Part shown: positions 27,732-35,983 of the stretch, in pieces
How positions within the stretch are numbered: position 1 is the stretch's first letter
Layout of the letters: each line of letters opens with the position of its first letter
Source of the DNA: Pseudomonadota bacterium
GTDB lineage: Bacteria; Pseudomonadota; Gammaproteobacteria; Pseudomonadales; Moraxellaceae
Assembly: GCA_021804565.1 (NCBI GenBank)
Contig: JAJZHK010000014.1
Location: 1 to 53,947, forward strand
Direction: 5' to 3'
Length of the DNA: 53,947 bases
Position numbers and translations under genes: made by a program
Notes under the pieces: model-generated
What the model saw: only the letters and a program-made list of their open reading frames with translations
What the model was told of the DNA's origin: nothing
The model's database searches: none

Positions 27732-28940
27732 TCAGTGCAGCGAACCGCTGTTAAAAAAGATCATGCTCAGCAGCGAAAAGGCGGCCAGAGGCAGGCCGAT
27801 ACGCAGGTGCTCGCGGGCCGTCAGGGTGATGCCCTGTTGTCGGGCGGACTCGGCGACGATCAGATTGGCGATGCTGCCTATCAGCAAGGCGTTACCGCTG
27901 TAGGTGCTGGCCATGGCCAGGAGTGGTCCCGCATGTGTCGCCTCCGGCAGTAAAAGCATGACCGCAGGTACATTGGAGATGGTGCTGGAGAGAACAACGC
28001 AAAGACCGGTCAGGCCCCAGACGCTATGGCTGGACCAGCCCCAGGCATTGAGTCTGTCCAAAACGGCGCCGCTCAAACCACTGCCCTGCAGGGTGTGGTT
28101 GACAATAAACAGACCGATAAACAGGAGGATCAGGTTCCAGTCGACCAGAGCCAGCATGCGCCGGGAGTGCAGATGGCGACTGGTCAGCAGCAGTCCGGCG
28201 CCGATCAGCGCCCAATGCTCGCGATGGTCACGGGTGCCCAGCAAGGCCGCCATCAGAGCGACGATGACGATAAGGCCCTTGATGCTTTGCCAGCCCAGAT
28301 GCGCTTGCGGCGTGTCGGTCACGACCACGCCGCCGGGCACAGCATGGCGCAGTGCGGGGCGCAGCATCAGCCAGAGCAGGAGCAAAGACAGCGACACCGA
28401 GGGCAGTGCGCTTAAGGTATAGCGGGCAAAGTCCAGATGCAGGCTTTGTCCGATCAACATGTTCTGGGGATTGCCGATCAAGCTTGCCGCCGAGCCGATA
28501 TTGGCGGCACAGCTGAGCGCCCAGAGCATGGTTTTAGGCGGGATCTGGCGGCGCTGGCAGAGCTCGATCAGAGGCCGGGTCAGTGCCAGGCAGACGACAT
28601 CATTGCTGAATATGGCGGACATCAGCGCGACACAGACGATGACCAGGGCGAGCAGGGCATCGGCAGGCCAGGGGCGCTGTTCCAGCCAGGCTATGACGGT
28701 TTCATAGAAGCCACCGAGGCGCATCTGTGCCGATATCACCATGAATGAAAAGAGCAGGATGAGGGTGGAGGCATCGATGCAGTGCAGGGCGGCATCGACG
28801 CTCAGGCTGCCATTGCCGATCAGCGCGATGGCGCCAAGCAGAGCCACCCCGGTGCGGTCGAGTTGTAAAAAAGGCAGACCGCCAAGGATCATGCCCAGGT
28901 AGACAAGGAAAAGTGTCAGGGGCTCGATCAGTGCGTGCAT
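27732..28940 (-). CDS. SLC13/ArsB-NhaD-type ion transporter family membrane protein
   Basis: A 402-residue integral membrane protein with about ten to twelve hydrophobic segments. The first half contains FSNDVVCLALTRPLIEL and CAANIGSAASLIGNPQNMLIG, the signature of the ion-transporter superfamily that includes SLC13, citrate permeases and ArsB. The second half has STISNVPAVMLLLP and SGNALLIGSIANLIVAESAR, the matching inverted repeat. The substrate cannot be told: arsenite, sodium/proton, and dicarboxylate or sulfate are all possible. It follows the DUF3147 gene by six bases, probably in one operon with the AraC regulator next to alkB. Confidence 0.85.
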   Translation of the reverse strand: MHALIEPLTLFLVYLGMILGGLPFLQLDRTGVALLGAIALIGNGSLSVDAALHCIDASTLILLFSFMVISAQMRLGGFYETVIAWLEQRPWPADALLALVIVCVALMSAIFSNDVVCLALTRPLIELCQRRQIPPKTMLWALSCAANIGSAASLIGNPQNMLIGQSLHLDFARYTLSALPSVSLSLLLLWLMLRPALRHAVPGGVVVTDTPQAHLGWQSIKGLIVIVALMAALLGTRDHREHWALIGAGLLLTSRHLHSRRMLALVDWNLILLFIGLFIVNHTLQGSGLSGAVLDRLNAWGWSSHSVWGLTGLCVVLSSTISNVPAVMLLLPEATHAGPLLAMASTYSGNALLIGSIANLIVAESARQQGITLTAREHLRIGLPLAAFSLLSMIFFNSGSLH

Positions 28941-28946
28941 GGCCGG

Positions 28947-29303
28947 CTAGAGCAGGTCAATGCCTAAGGGCTTGAGCAAGGCGGCCAGCAGGGCAAAGCA
29001 GAGCATGGTCGCCAGCGCATACACCAGCAGGGCCCCAACAAAGCCGAGGTGCTGATGCAGCCAGGGAAAAGCCAGGAACATGGGCAGGGTCGGCAGCACG
29101 TACCAAAAGGTATACCAGGCGTGAGCGCTGATACGGGCCGGCTCCTGGTGCTCAAGATGCAGCCAGATCAGGACCATGAAGGTGACCAGGGGCAAGGAGG
29201 CCAGCAGCGCGCCCAGCCGGTTGCTATGCTTGGCGACCTCGGAGACGAGCACGACGATGGCCGCGGTGCTGAGGTATTTTGTCGCCAAAAACGGCCATGA
29301 CAT
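28947..29303 (-). CDS. DUF3147 family membrane protein
   Basis: A 118-residue protein with about four membrane segments. It contains the DUF3147 pattern SLPLVTFMVLIWLHLEH and HAWYTFWYVLPTLPMFLAFP. The function of the family is unknown. It lies between the AraC gene (29 bases upstream) and the transporter gene (six bases downstream), all on the reverse strand. Confidence 0.88.
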   Translation of the reverse strand: MSWPFLATKYLSTAAIVVLVSEVAKHSNRLGALLASLPLVTFMVLIWLHLEHQEPARISAHAWYTFWYVLPTLPMFLAFPWLHQHLGFVGALLVYALATMLCFALLAALLKPLGIDLL

Positions 29304-29332
29304 GCGTCAGCCCTCCTGGGGTCTTGAGGCGA

Positions 29333-30379
29333 TCACTCTAACATGCCTGGTCCCGCTTGCGGTGTCGGTGAGGGCGGCACCATGTCTTGCCAGCTCGAGC
29401 GATGCAGCTTTTGCCAGCGGCGCAGAGCGCGCCTGAAGTTGGCGCTGTCGTTATAGCCTAGGGCGTAGGCGATTTCCTGCTGGGTGAGTTGGCCGGCCTT
29501 GATATGCTCACGGGCCAGATTTTCGCGGACCTCATCGAGCAGACTGCGGTAGCTGCAGCCTTCCTCGAGCAGACGCCGATGCAAGGTGCGCGCGCTCATG
29601 TGATGCAGGCGGGCGACCAGCTGCAGCGAAGGAAAGTGGCCTTGTTTTTGCAGAAGCAGGCGCATGATTTTCTGGCTGAGCCGGGCGCTTTGCTGGCGCT
29701 TGTCGAACTCCTGCTGGCAGAGTCGGGCGGCTTCCTGAAACATGCTTGGGTCGGCCATGCGCAAGGGCTGCTGCAGGGCTTGTTCCTGGATCACGAAGCC
29801 GGCCCAGTCCTGGTTGTACAAGATCTCGCAGGCAAACAGCTCCTGGGCCAGTGCCGCCTCCGATCCTGCCGGGAAGGGAAAGGCGACCGCTTCGAGTGGC
29901 GCCCCCATGCTGATCAGGCCGACGATATTGTGGATGGCCAGCATGATCGCCTGCAGGACGGGCCGGCGGAGATCCCCCAAAGGGTGCGCTTCGATAAAGT
30001 GGACTTGCAACTTCTCAGCGATGGGATGACGCTCGATGCGCACCAAATCGGTCCGCAGGCTGATGAATTTCTCGAGCAGCTCCAGGCCCTGCTGCAGGTT
30101 CGCACTGTTCATGGCGGCGTAGCCGAGAATGCCGTGTGTATAGGCCTGGAGGTTGGCACCGACAAGCAGACCCAGACCGGGCTCACGACTGCGTTCAAGG
30201 GCGTCGCTGAGCAAGGCACAAAACTGCGCAAGACTCATTTCAACGAAGCCATCACCCCAGCGGCTCGGATCGAGGCCATGCTCTTGCAGCCAGTGGGGCG
30301 TGTCGACCTGCAAGGCGTCCAAGCTTTCCGCCAGCTGGCGCAGGTAGTAGGCGGGGAGGCTGATCGAGGCAGGGTTCAT
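29333..30379 (-). CDS. AraC family transcriptional regulator, probable regulator of alkB
   Basis: A 348-residue regulator. Residues about 20-205 resemble the arabinose-binding-like domain common in AraC proteins with hydrophobic effectors. The C-terminal 100 residues hold two helix-turn-helix units, the first with SLQLVARLHHMSARTLHRRL, the second with QEIAYALGYNDSANFRRALRRW, where the family-defining region is complete. The gene is divergent from alkB, as alkR is from alkM in Acinetobacter. Alkane-responsive activation is therefore likely but inferred. Three TTGTCA-type repeats lie just upstream. Confidence 0.9.
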   Translation of the reverse strand: MNPASISLPAYYLRQLAESLDALQVDTPHWLQEHGLDPSRWGDGFVEMSLAQFCALLSDALERSREPGLGLLVGANLQAYTHGILGYAAMNSANLQQGLELLEKFISLRTDLVRIERHPIAEKLQVHFIEAHPLGDLRRPVLQAIMLAIHNIVGLISMGAPLEAVAFPFPAGSEAALAQELFACEILYNQDWAGFVIQEQALQQPLRMADPSMFQEAARLCQQEFDKRQQSARLSQKIMRLLLQKQGHFPSLQLVARLHHMSARTLHRRLLEEGCSYRSLLDEVRENLAREHIKAGQLTQQEIAYALGYNDSANFRRALRRWQKLHRSSWQDMVPPSPTPQAGPGMLE

Positions 30380-30397
30380 GTTGGAATCGGCATTTTC

Positions 30398-30444
30398 TTG
30401 TCATTCATGGACAGGATTGTCAAAAAATGACCTCTTGTTGTCAA
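30398..30444. promoter_or_regulatory. Three TTGTCA direct repeats between the AraC gene and alkB
   Basis: TTGTCAT at 30398-30404, TTGTCAA at 30417-30423 and TTGTCAA at 30438-30444, with start-to-start distances of 19 and 21 bases, close to two helical turns. Direct repeats at this spacing are typical AraC/XylS binding sites. The last copy could also act as the alkB -35, with no good -10 downstream, which suits an activator-dependent promoter. Confidence 0.55.
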
Positions 30445-30479
30445 TCCCCCACCTAGGGAGGATGGGCTGATCGAGCTAG

Positions 30480-30516
30480 CATGATGGAGTGTGCTGCTTT
30501 GCAGCGTGCCATCATG
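30480..30516 (+). promoter_or_regulatory. Long hairpin in the alkB leader
   Basis: CATGATGG (30480-30487) pairs with CCATCATG (30509-30516), and GCTGC (30493-30497) with GCAGC (30501-30505) around a TTT loop. It ends 21 bases before the alkB ATG, close to the probable transcript 5' end. It may stabilise the mRNA, affect translation, or be an operator. Confidence 0.5.
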
Positions 30517-30537
30517 ACCATGCACGGAGAATTGAAA

Positions 30538-31806
30538 ATGGGCAGTAAAATCCCCGATCAGGCCTTGGAGTCGGCGCAAACAGCCAGTAAAAAGTCGCGC
30601 TGGCGCGATCCGAAACGCTACAAGTGGCTCTTAAGTCCTGCTTTGCCGGTGGTCGGCATCGCGGCCATGGCCGCCTACGCCGTAGCACCTAAAAAGTTGC
30701 GTGCTCTGGCCTGGACCGGCCCGGTGCTGGTGCATGGCGTCATTCCTGCGCTGGATCGCTGGCTCGGTGAAGACGAGTCCAATCCGCCGGAAGAGGCGAT
30801 GAAGGACCTCGAAAATGACAAATACTATCGTCTGATCACCCAGGCATTTATCCCGTCACAGTACATCATGACCATACTCGGCTGCTGGCTGGCGACACGG
30901 GACAATGTTCCGATGGTGGATCGCCTGGGGCTGACCGTGTCTGTCGGAGCGCTCAATGGCATCGCCATCGTGACTGGGCATGAGCTCGGTCATAAGCATG
31001 ATCGCGCCAGCCGTATCGGCGCCATGCTGGCGCTGGCGCCCACTTTCTACACGCACTTCGCCGTCGAACACAATTTTGGCCACCACAAGCGTGTGTCCAC
31101 CCCGGAAGATCCGGCGAGCAGCCGTATGGGGGAGAGCTTCTGGAAGTTCCTGCCGCGTACCGTCATCGGTGGCTTCAAGTCGGCGGTGGAGATTGAAAAG
31201 CAGCGTCTTGCCCGCAAGGGTAAAGGCTTCTGGTCGATAGACAATGAATTGCTGCAAGGCTGGGCGATCACCGCAGGCTTCGTCGGTGTGACCACCGCCA
31301 TCTGCGGTCTGCGCGCCATTCCCTTCCTGCTTGCACAAGGTGCCTACGGCGCCAGCTTGCTGGAAGTTGTCAACTACATCGAGCACTATGGGCTGTTGCG
31401 TCAGAAAGATGAGTCGGGGCGCTATGAGCGTACCGGTCCGGAACATAGCTGGAATAGCAACTATACCGTGACCAACCTGGTGCTCTATCAATTGCAGCGC
31501 CACTCTGATCATCATGCCTACCCCTCACGCAGCTTCCAGGCCCTGCGTCATTTCCCGGAGGCGCCACAGCTGCCGGGGGGCTATGCATCGATGCTCTTGC
31601 CCGCGTACCTGCCGTCGCTGTGGTTCGCCATGATGGACCCCAAGGTGATCGAGCACTACAAGGGTGATTTGTCCAAGATCAATATGGATCCGGATCGCCG
31701 CGAGGAGCTGATGCAGCGTTATGCTGCCCAGGCTGAGGCTTGCGCCAAGGCCAACAGCCCTGCTGCCGGGCTTGCCGATCAGCCAGCGGTCGAGGGAGCG
31801 GCATGA
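30538..31806 (+). CDS. alkB: Alkane 1-monooxygenase AlkB
   Basis: Integral membrane non-haem diiron hydroxylase that oxidises medium-chain n-alkanes to 1-alkanols with electrons from rubredoxin. From the ATG at 30538 (GGAGAA six to eight bases before) it has 422 residues and about six membrane helices. All histidine clusters are present: HELGHK (148-153), EHNFGHH (177-183), NYIEHYGL with H283, and LQRHSDHHA (H322, H325, H326). These are the AlkB signatures, distinguishing it from fatty-acid desaturases and XylM. Upstream in-frame ATGs lie in the leader hairpin. Rubredoxin follows directly. No rubredoxin reductase is in the window. Confidence 0.96.
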   Translation: MGSKIPDQALESAQTASKKSRWRDPKRYKWLLSPALPVVGIAAMAAYAVAPKKLRALAWTGPVLVHGVIPALDRWLGEDESNPPEEAMKDLENDKYYRLITQAFIPSQYIMTILGCWLATRDNVPMVDRLGLTVSVGALNGIAIVTGHELGHKHDRASRIGAMLALAPTFYTHFAVEHNFGHHKRVSTPEDPASSRMGESFWKFLPRTVIGGFKSAVEIEKQRLARKGKGFWSIDNELLQGWAITAGFVGVTTAICGLRAIPFLLAQGAYGASLLEVVNYIEHYGLLRQKDESGRYERTGPEHSWNSNYTVTNLVLYQLQRHSDHHAYPSRSFQALRHFPEAPQLPGGYASMLLPAYLPSLWFAMMDPKVIEHYKGDLSKINMDPDRREELMQRYAAQAEACAKANSPAAGLADQPAVEGAA

Positions 31807-31967
31807 AGCGCTATCAATGTATCGTTTGTGGCTTTATCTATGATCAGGCGGTCGGCATGCCTTGGGATGGCATCCCGGCAGGTACGGCCTGGGAAGATAT
31901 CGCTGACGACTGGGTCTGCCCAGACTGTGGTATCAGCAAGACCGACTTCGAGATGATCGAGATCTGA
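31803..31967 (+). CDS. rubA: Rubredoxin (electron donor to AlkB)
   Basis: A 54-residue one-iron protein with the Fe(Cys)4 ligands C6, C9, C39 and C42 (CIVCG and CPDCG) and the conserved aromatic core. It transfers electrons from a rubredoxin reductase to AlkB. The ATG overlaps the alkB stop as ATGA, so equal co-translation is expected. A strong terminator follows. Confidence 0.96.
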   Translation: MKRYQCIVCGFIYDQAVGMPWDGIPAGTAWEDIADDWVCPDCGISKTDFEMIEI

Positions 31968-31985
31968 GTCTCGCTGCGTCGTTCA

Positions 31986-32022
31986 AGCCTGGTGATCGAG
32001 CTGTCGGTCACCGGGCTTTTTT
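31986..32022 (+). terminator. Rho-independent terminator of alkB-rubA
   Basis: Ten-bp stem AGCCTGGTGA (31986-31995) with TCACCGGGCT (32008-32017), one G-T pair, 12-base loop, followed by a run of six T (32017-32022). It starts 18 bases after the rubredoxin stop. Confidence 0.92.
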
Positions 32023-32226
32023 ATGAATGAGGGCCCGGTAGGTTGGCAGCTGGGGCCAGGGCACGTGCGGCAGGCAGAAGGCTTGGCCAGCAAGAGCCGG
32101 GGAGCGCTAGGCTATGAGTTTCTGAGCTCAGGCAGCAGGCAGTTGGGTGCCTGGGTGACTATCATCGATAGATGGGCGACGGAGGCTAGGGAGGGATGCA
32201 AAAGCGCCATGGCGGCGATACATAAT

Positions 32227-32302
32227 TGGCTCCCCGAGCTGGACTCGAACCAGCGACCCAATGATTAACAGTCATTTGCTCTACCGACTGAGCTATCGGG
32301 GA
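32227..32302 (-). tRNA. tRNA-Asn (anticodon GTT)
   Basis: 76 bases on the reverse strand: acceptor TCCCCGA/TCGGGGA, anticodon loop CTGTTAA (GTT), T-arm GGTTCGAGTCC, encoded CCA. It stands alone, convergent with alkB-rubA. Confidence 0.97.
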
Positions 32303-32320
32303 ATGTCGTAGCGGACGCGA

Positions 32321-32349
32321 ATAATAAGGCCAGCTTGGTTTGTGGTCAA
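32321..32349 (-). promoter_or_regulatory. Promoter of tRNA-Asn
   Basis: Reverse strand: -35 TTGACC (32344-32349), spacer 17, -10 TATTAT (32321-32326), then a GC-containing discriminator (TCGCG), 18 bases before the mature tRNA end. Confidence 0.8.
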
Positions 32350-32395
32350 GAGATTTAGCTGCACTCCAGCGATCATTTTAGGGCGCCAGGCTGAT

Positions 32396-32422
32396 GCGGC
32401 CATGTCGGCTGAACATGGCCGC
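32396..32422 (-). terminator. Strong hairpin downstream of aspC
   Basis: Perfect 10-bp stem GCGGCCATGT (32396-32405) and ACATGGCCGC (32413-32422) with a 7-base loop, 16 bases after the aspC stop. No T run follows on either strand, so it is a terminator-like or mRNA-end hairpin. Confidence 0.5.
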
Positions 32423-32438
32423 GAATGCCATCGACGGC

Positions 32439-33620
32439 TCAGGCCAAGGCCTTGGCGATACGGCCGAGAGCGTCTTCCAGAACACTGTTGGCGGTGGCGT
32501 AGGAGATGCGCATATGGCCTTCAAGGCCAAAGGCTGAACCGGGCACAACGGCGACGCCAACGCTATTGAGCAGGTGCTCGGAGAAGGCGATGTCGGTGTC
32601 GAGGTGCAGCTGACGCATCGCCGCACTGACGTTGGCAAAGGCATAAAAAGCCCCATCGGCAGCCGAGCAGCTGATGCCTGGAATGGCATTCAGGCCCTGC
32701 ACCACCAGATCGTGTCTTTGCTTGAAAGCGTCGACCATGGGCCGCAGCACGTCCTGCGGGCCGTTGAGCGCGGCTTCCGCGGCCACTTGCGAGATCGAGG
32801 TCGGGTTGGACGTCGACTGCGACTGCACGTTCTTCATGGCATTGATAAGCTTGCGCGGCCCGGCAGCGTAGCCGATACGCCAGCCGGTCATCGCATAGGC
32901 TTTGGAGACGCCGTTGAGCACGATGGTGCGGTCGTAAAGATCCGGCGCCACGGTGACGATGTTTTCAAACTTTTCCGGCGTCCAGATGATGTGCTCGTAC
33001 ATGTCGTCGGTGGCGATCAGCACCTGGGGGTGCCGCCGCAGGACCTCGGCCAGGGCGAGCAGCTCCGCCCGGCTGTAGACCATGCCGGTGGGGTTGGAGG
33101 GTGAGTTGAGCACCAGCAAGCGGGTTTTCGGGGTGATAGCCGCTTCCAGTTGTGCTGCACTCAGCTTGTAGTTCTGCGTTTGTGGGCACTCGATACACAC
33201 CGGCCGACCTTCGGCGATGATGACCATGTCCGGGTAGGACACCCAGTAAGGCGCGGGGATGATGACCTCATCACCAGGATTGATCAGGGCCAGACTGAGG
33301 TTGAAAAAACTCTGCTTGCCACCGCTGGAGACAAGGATCTGTGCCGGCTCATAATCGAGGCCCTGGTCGCGCTTGAATTTGGCGATGATGGCCTTTTTGA
33401 GGCTGGGGGTCCCATCGACGGCCGTATATTTGGTGAAGCCGCGCTGGATGGCCTCGATAGCCGCCTGCTTGATATGTTCGGGTGTATCAAAATCCGGCTC
33501 TCCAGCACCTAGACCTATGATGTCGCGCCCAGCGGCTTTAAGCTCGGCGGCACGGTTGGTGACGGCCAGGGTGGGCGAAGGCTTGATCGCAAGAACGCGA
33601 TGCGAGAGTTGAATATCCAC
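32439..33620 (-). CDS. aspC: Aspartate aminotransferase (class I PLP)
   Basis: Interconverts aspartate/2-oxoglutarate and oxaloacetate/glutamate. It has 393 residues of the Igamma (AATase Ib) type. The PLP lysine is in NGVSKAYAMTGWRIGY, the phosphate-binding region is SSGGKQ, and the substrate motif is NSPSNPTG. The C-terminus has the conserved arginine in HMRISYATA. It is divergent from uvrB, the same neighbour as in Pseudomonas aeruginosa. Substrate range could extend to aromatic amino acids. Confidence 0.93.
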   Translation of the reverse strand: MDIQLSHRVLAIKPSPTLAVTNRAAELKAAGRDIIGLGAGEPDFDTPEHIKQAAIEAIQRGFTKYTAVDGTPSLKKAIIAKFKRDQGLDYEPAQILVSSGGKQSFFNLSLALINPGDEVIIPAPYWVSYPDMVIIAEGRPVCIECPQTQNYKLSAAQLEAAITPKTRLLVLNSPSNPTGMVYSRAELLALAEVLRRHPQVLIATDDMYEHIIWTPEKFENIVTVAPDLYDRTIVLNGVSKAYAMTGWRIGYAAGPRKLINAMKNVQSQSTSNPTSISQVAAEAALNGPQDVLRPMVDAFKQRHDLVVQGLNAIPGISCSAADGAFYAFANVSAAMRQLHLDTDIAFSEHLLNSVGVAVVPGSAFGLEGHMRISYATANSVLEDALGRIAKALA

Positions 33621-33711
33621 GATACATACCTCAGCGAGTGTGAGTGGGGTCTGAGCCGGTTATGATAGCGGATTGTGAGCGCTATACATACCGCCAGAGG
33701 AGCTCAATATC

Positions 33712-35724
33712 GTGAGTGTCTACCAGTTGCGCACCTCCTATGAGCCTGCCGGAGATCAGCCCCAGGCGATCGCTCGCCTGCTGCAAGGCCTCGACGACGG
33801 GCTGAGTCACCAGACCCTCCTGGGCGTCACCGGATCCGGTAAAACCTTCACCATGGCCCAGGTGATCGCCCAGGCCCAGCGGCCGACGATGATACTGGCG
33901 CATAACAAGACCCTGGCGGCCCAGCTTTATAGCGAGTTCAAGGCTTTTTTTCCGGATAACGCGGTGGAGTACTTCGTCTCCTACTACGACTACTACCAGC
34001 CTGAGGCGTATGTGCCGGCCTCGGATACCTATATCGAAAAAGACGCCTCGATCAATGAGCATATCGAGCAGATGCGACTGTCGGCCACCAAAGCCCTGCT
34101 TGAGCGGCGAGACGCCATCATCGTCGCCACGGTATCGGCGATCTATGGTCTGGGCGATCCTGAGGCTTATCTCAAGATGCTCCTGCACGTCAGCTGTGGC
34201 GCTGCTATCGACCAGCGCGCCATATTGCGCCGTCTGGCGGAGATGCAGTACACCCGCAATGATCTTGAACTGGGCCGTGGCCACTACCGGGTGCGTGGCG
34301 ATGTCATCGATATTTTTCCGGCGGAGTCCGAGCGTGAGGCTTTGCGTATTGAGCTGTTTGATGAAGAGGTCGAGGCCTTGCGCTGGTTCGATCCTTTGAC
34401 CGGGCAGGTCCTGCGTAGCACCCCTCGCGCTACGATTTATCCAAAATCGCACTACGTGACCCCTGCTGAGCGCATCCATGCGGCGATTCCGCAGATCCAG
34501 GAGGAACTGCGTCAGCGGCTGGCCTGGCTGACGGCGCAGAACAAGCTGGTTGAAGCGCAAAGACTGGAGCAGCGCACGCGTTTTGATATTGAAATGTTGC
34601 AGCAGCTCGGTTACTGCTCGGGCATCGAGAACTACTCGCGCTTTCTCTCCGGTCGGCAGCCCGGTGAGCCGCCACCCACCCTGTTTGATTACGTGCCCGC
34701 CGATGCCCTTCTGTTTATCGATGAGTCGCATGTGACCTTGCCGCAGTTGGGGGCGATGTACAAGGGCGACCGTTCACGCAAGGAAAACCTGGTCAACTAT
34801 GGTTTTCGTCTGCCCTCCGCCATGGATAACAGGCCCATGCGTTTTGCCGAATGGGAGCGTATCGCGCCGCAGTGCATTTTTGTGTCAGCCACCCCCGGTC
34901 CTTATGAGGCCGAGCACAGCGGCCAGGTTGTCGAGCAGCTGGTACGTCCGACCGGGCTGGTCGACCCGGAGATCGAAGTCCGGCCCGCTCGCACCCAGGT
35001 CGAAGACCTGCTCTCGGAAATCAGCCTGCGTACGCAGGCACAGGAACGCGTCCTGGTGACGACCTTGACCAAGCGTTTGGCGGAGGATTTGACCGAGTAT
35101 CTCCATGAGCATGGCGTCAAAGTACGCTATGTGCACGCGGACATCGATACGGTCGAACGCGTCGAGATCATCCGCGATCTGCGCTTAGGGGTTTTCGACG
35201 TGCTCATCGGCATCAACCTGCTGCGTGAAGGACTGGACATGCCGGAGGTGTCCCTGGTGGCGATACTCGACGCGGACAAAGAGGGCTTTTTGCGTTCCGA
35301 GCGCTCCTTGATTCAGACCATAGGGCGCGCGGCGCGTCACCTGCACGGCAAGGCCATCCTCTACGCCGATCAGATGACCGGCTCGATGCAGCGTGCGATC
35401 GATGAAACGGCAAGACGGCGCAAACTGCAGATCGAGCACAACCGCATCCATGGCATCACACCGCGCGGTGTCGAGCGGGCCATCGCCGATCTGCTCAACA
35501 CCGAGGTGGTGCCGGGCCGTGGCCGCTCGGCCTCGAAAAAAGCACCGCAGGGCAAGATCGATGATCTGGCCGAAATCGTTGCGAGGATCAGCATGCTGGA
35601 GCGGGAGATGTATGCCAAGGCGAGAAACCTTGAGTTTGAAGAAGCCGCCCGTTTGCGTGACGAGATACAGCGACTGCGTGCCTTGAGCCTGGGCGCGGTA
35701 AGTCCGCTCGGCGAACCGGACTAG
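33712..35724 (+). CDS. uvrB: Excinuclease ABC subunit B
   Basis: Helicase-like damage verifier of nucleotide excision repair, loaded by UvrA and recruiting UvrC. It has 670 residues: Walker [13 protein letters not shown], the beta-hairpin region [16 protein letters not shown]-like [13 protein letters not shown], helicase motif [11 protein letters not shown], and the C-terminal UVR domain [14 protein letters not shown]. The start is GTG with GAGGAG upstream. I see no LexA (SOS) box before it. Confidence 0.97.
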   Translation: MSVYQLRTSYEPAGDQPQAIARLLQGLDDGLSHQTLLGVTGSGKTFTMAQVIAQAQRPTMILAHNKTLAAQLYSEFKAFFPDNAVEYFVSYYDYYQPEAYVPASDTYIEKDASINEHIEQMRLSATKALLERRDAIIVATVSAIYGLGDPEAYLKMLLHVSCGAAIDQRAILRRLAEMQYTRNDLELGRGHYRVRGDVIDIFPAESEREALRIELFDEEVEALRWFDPLTGQVLRSTPRATIYPKSHYVTPAERIHAAIPQIQEELRQRLAWLTAQNKLVEAQRLEQRTRFDIEMLQQLGYCSGIENYSRFLSGRQPGEPPPTLFDYVPADALLFIDESHVTLPQLGAMYKGDRSRKENLVNYGFRLPSAMDNRPMRFAEWERIAPQCIFVSATPGPYEAEHSGQVVEQLVRPTGLVDPEIEVRPARTQVEDLLSEISLRTQAQERVLVTTLTKRLAEDLTEYLHEHGVKVRYVHADIDTVERVEIIRDLRLGVFDVLIGINLLREGLDMPEVSLVAILDADKEGFLRSERSLIQTIGRAARHLHGKAILYADQMTGSMQRAIDETARRRKLQIEHNRIHGITPRGVERAIADLLNTEVVPGRGRSASKKAPQGKIDDLAEIVARISMLEREMYAKARNLEFEEAARLRDEIQRLRALSLGAVSPLGEPD

Positions 35725-35983
35725 CCGGGCTTAGACGGGTCTGGATCGTCGTGCCGTGCACCGTCATCGTGCACAGCTTGCACAGACCCCTATTAGCAGC
35801 AGGTTTTTATAGAAAGTCTCGGGTGTTTTGCTTAATTTATTGATTTGTATTTTTATTTTTTCTTTCGTCGATCTCGTTGAGCTGGCCGGCCGCGTCCGCT
35901 GAGGGCCTTACAGGCCAACTATCAACAGACTTATCCACAGAGGACCCACAAGGCGCATCACCGCCTTGCGGGCGCTACCGGCT
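35725..35983. other. AT-rich convergent intergenic region with a DnaA box and a hairpin
   Basis: The gap between convergent uvrB and atuH has no gene. A GTGCAC/GTGCAC hairpin lies at about 35756-35775. An AT-rich tract spans about 35818-35872. A perfect DnaA box TTATCCACA lies at 35931-35939. No second clear box is seen and no replication genes adjoin, so it is not the chromosome origin. It may be a DnaA-binding or termination-linked site. Confidence 0.4.

Noticed and set aside
32199..32222. Terminator for tRNA-Asn at the CGCCATGGCG palindrome
   Set aside because: The palindrome leaves no usable loop and the T run is short; evidence too weak to call.
32023..32268. Forward 81-codon open frame after the alkB-rubA terminator
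   Set aside because: It runs into the tRNA-Asn gene on the other strand, has no ribosome-binding site and resembles nothing.
33673..33688. TTGTGAGCGCT sequence resembling a lac operator half between aspC and uvrB
   Set aside because: No LacI-type regulator is near and only half of the dyad is present; treated as chance.
35725..35983. Chromosome replication origin
   Set aside because: Only one clear DnaA box and none of the usual origin neighbours; kept only as a DnaA-box-containing gap.
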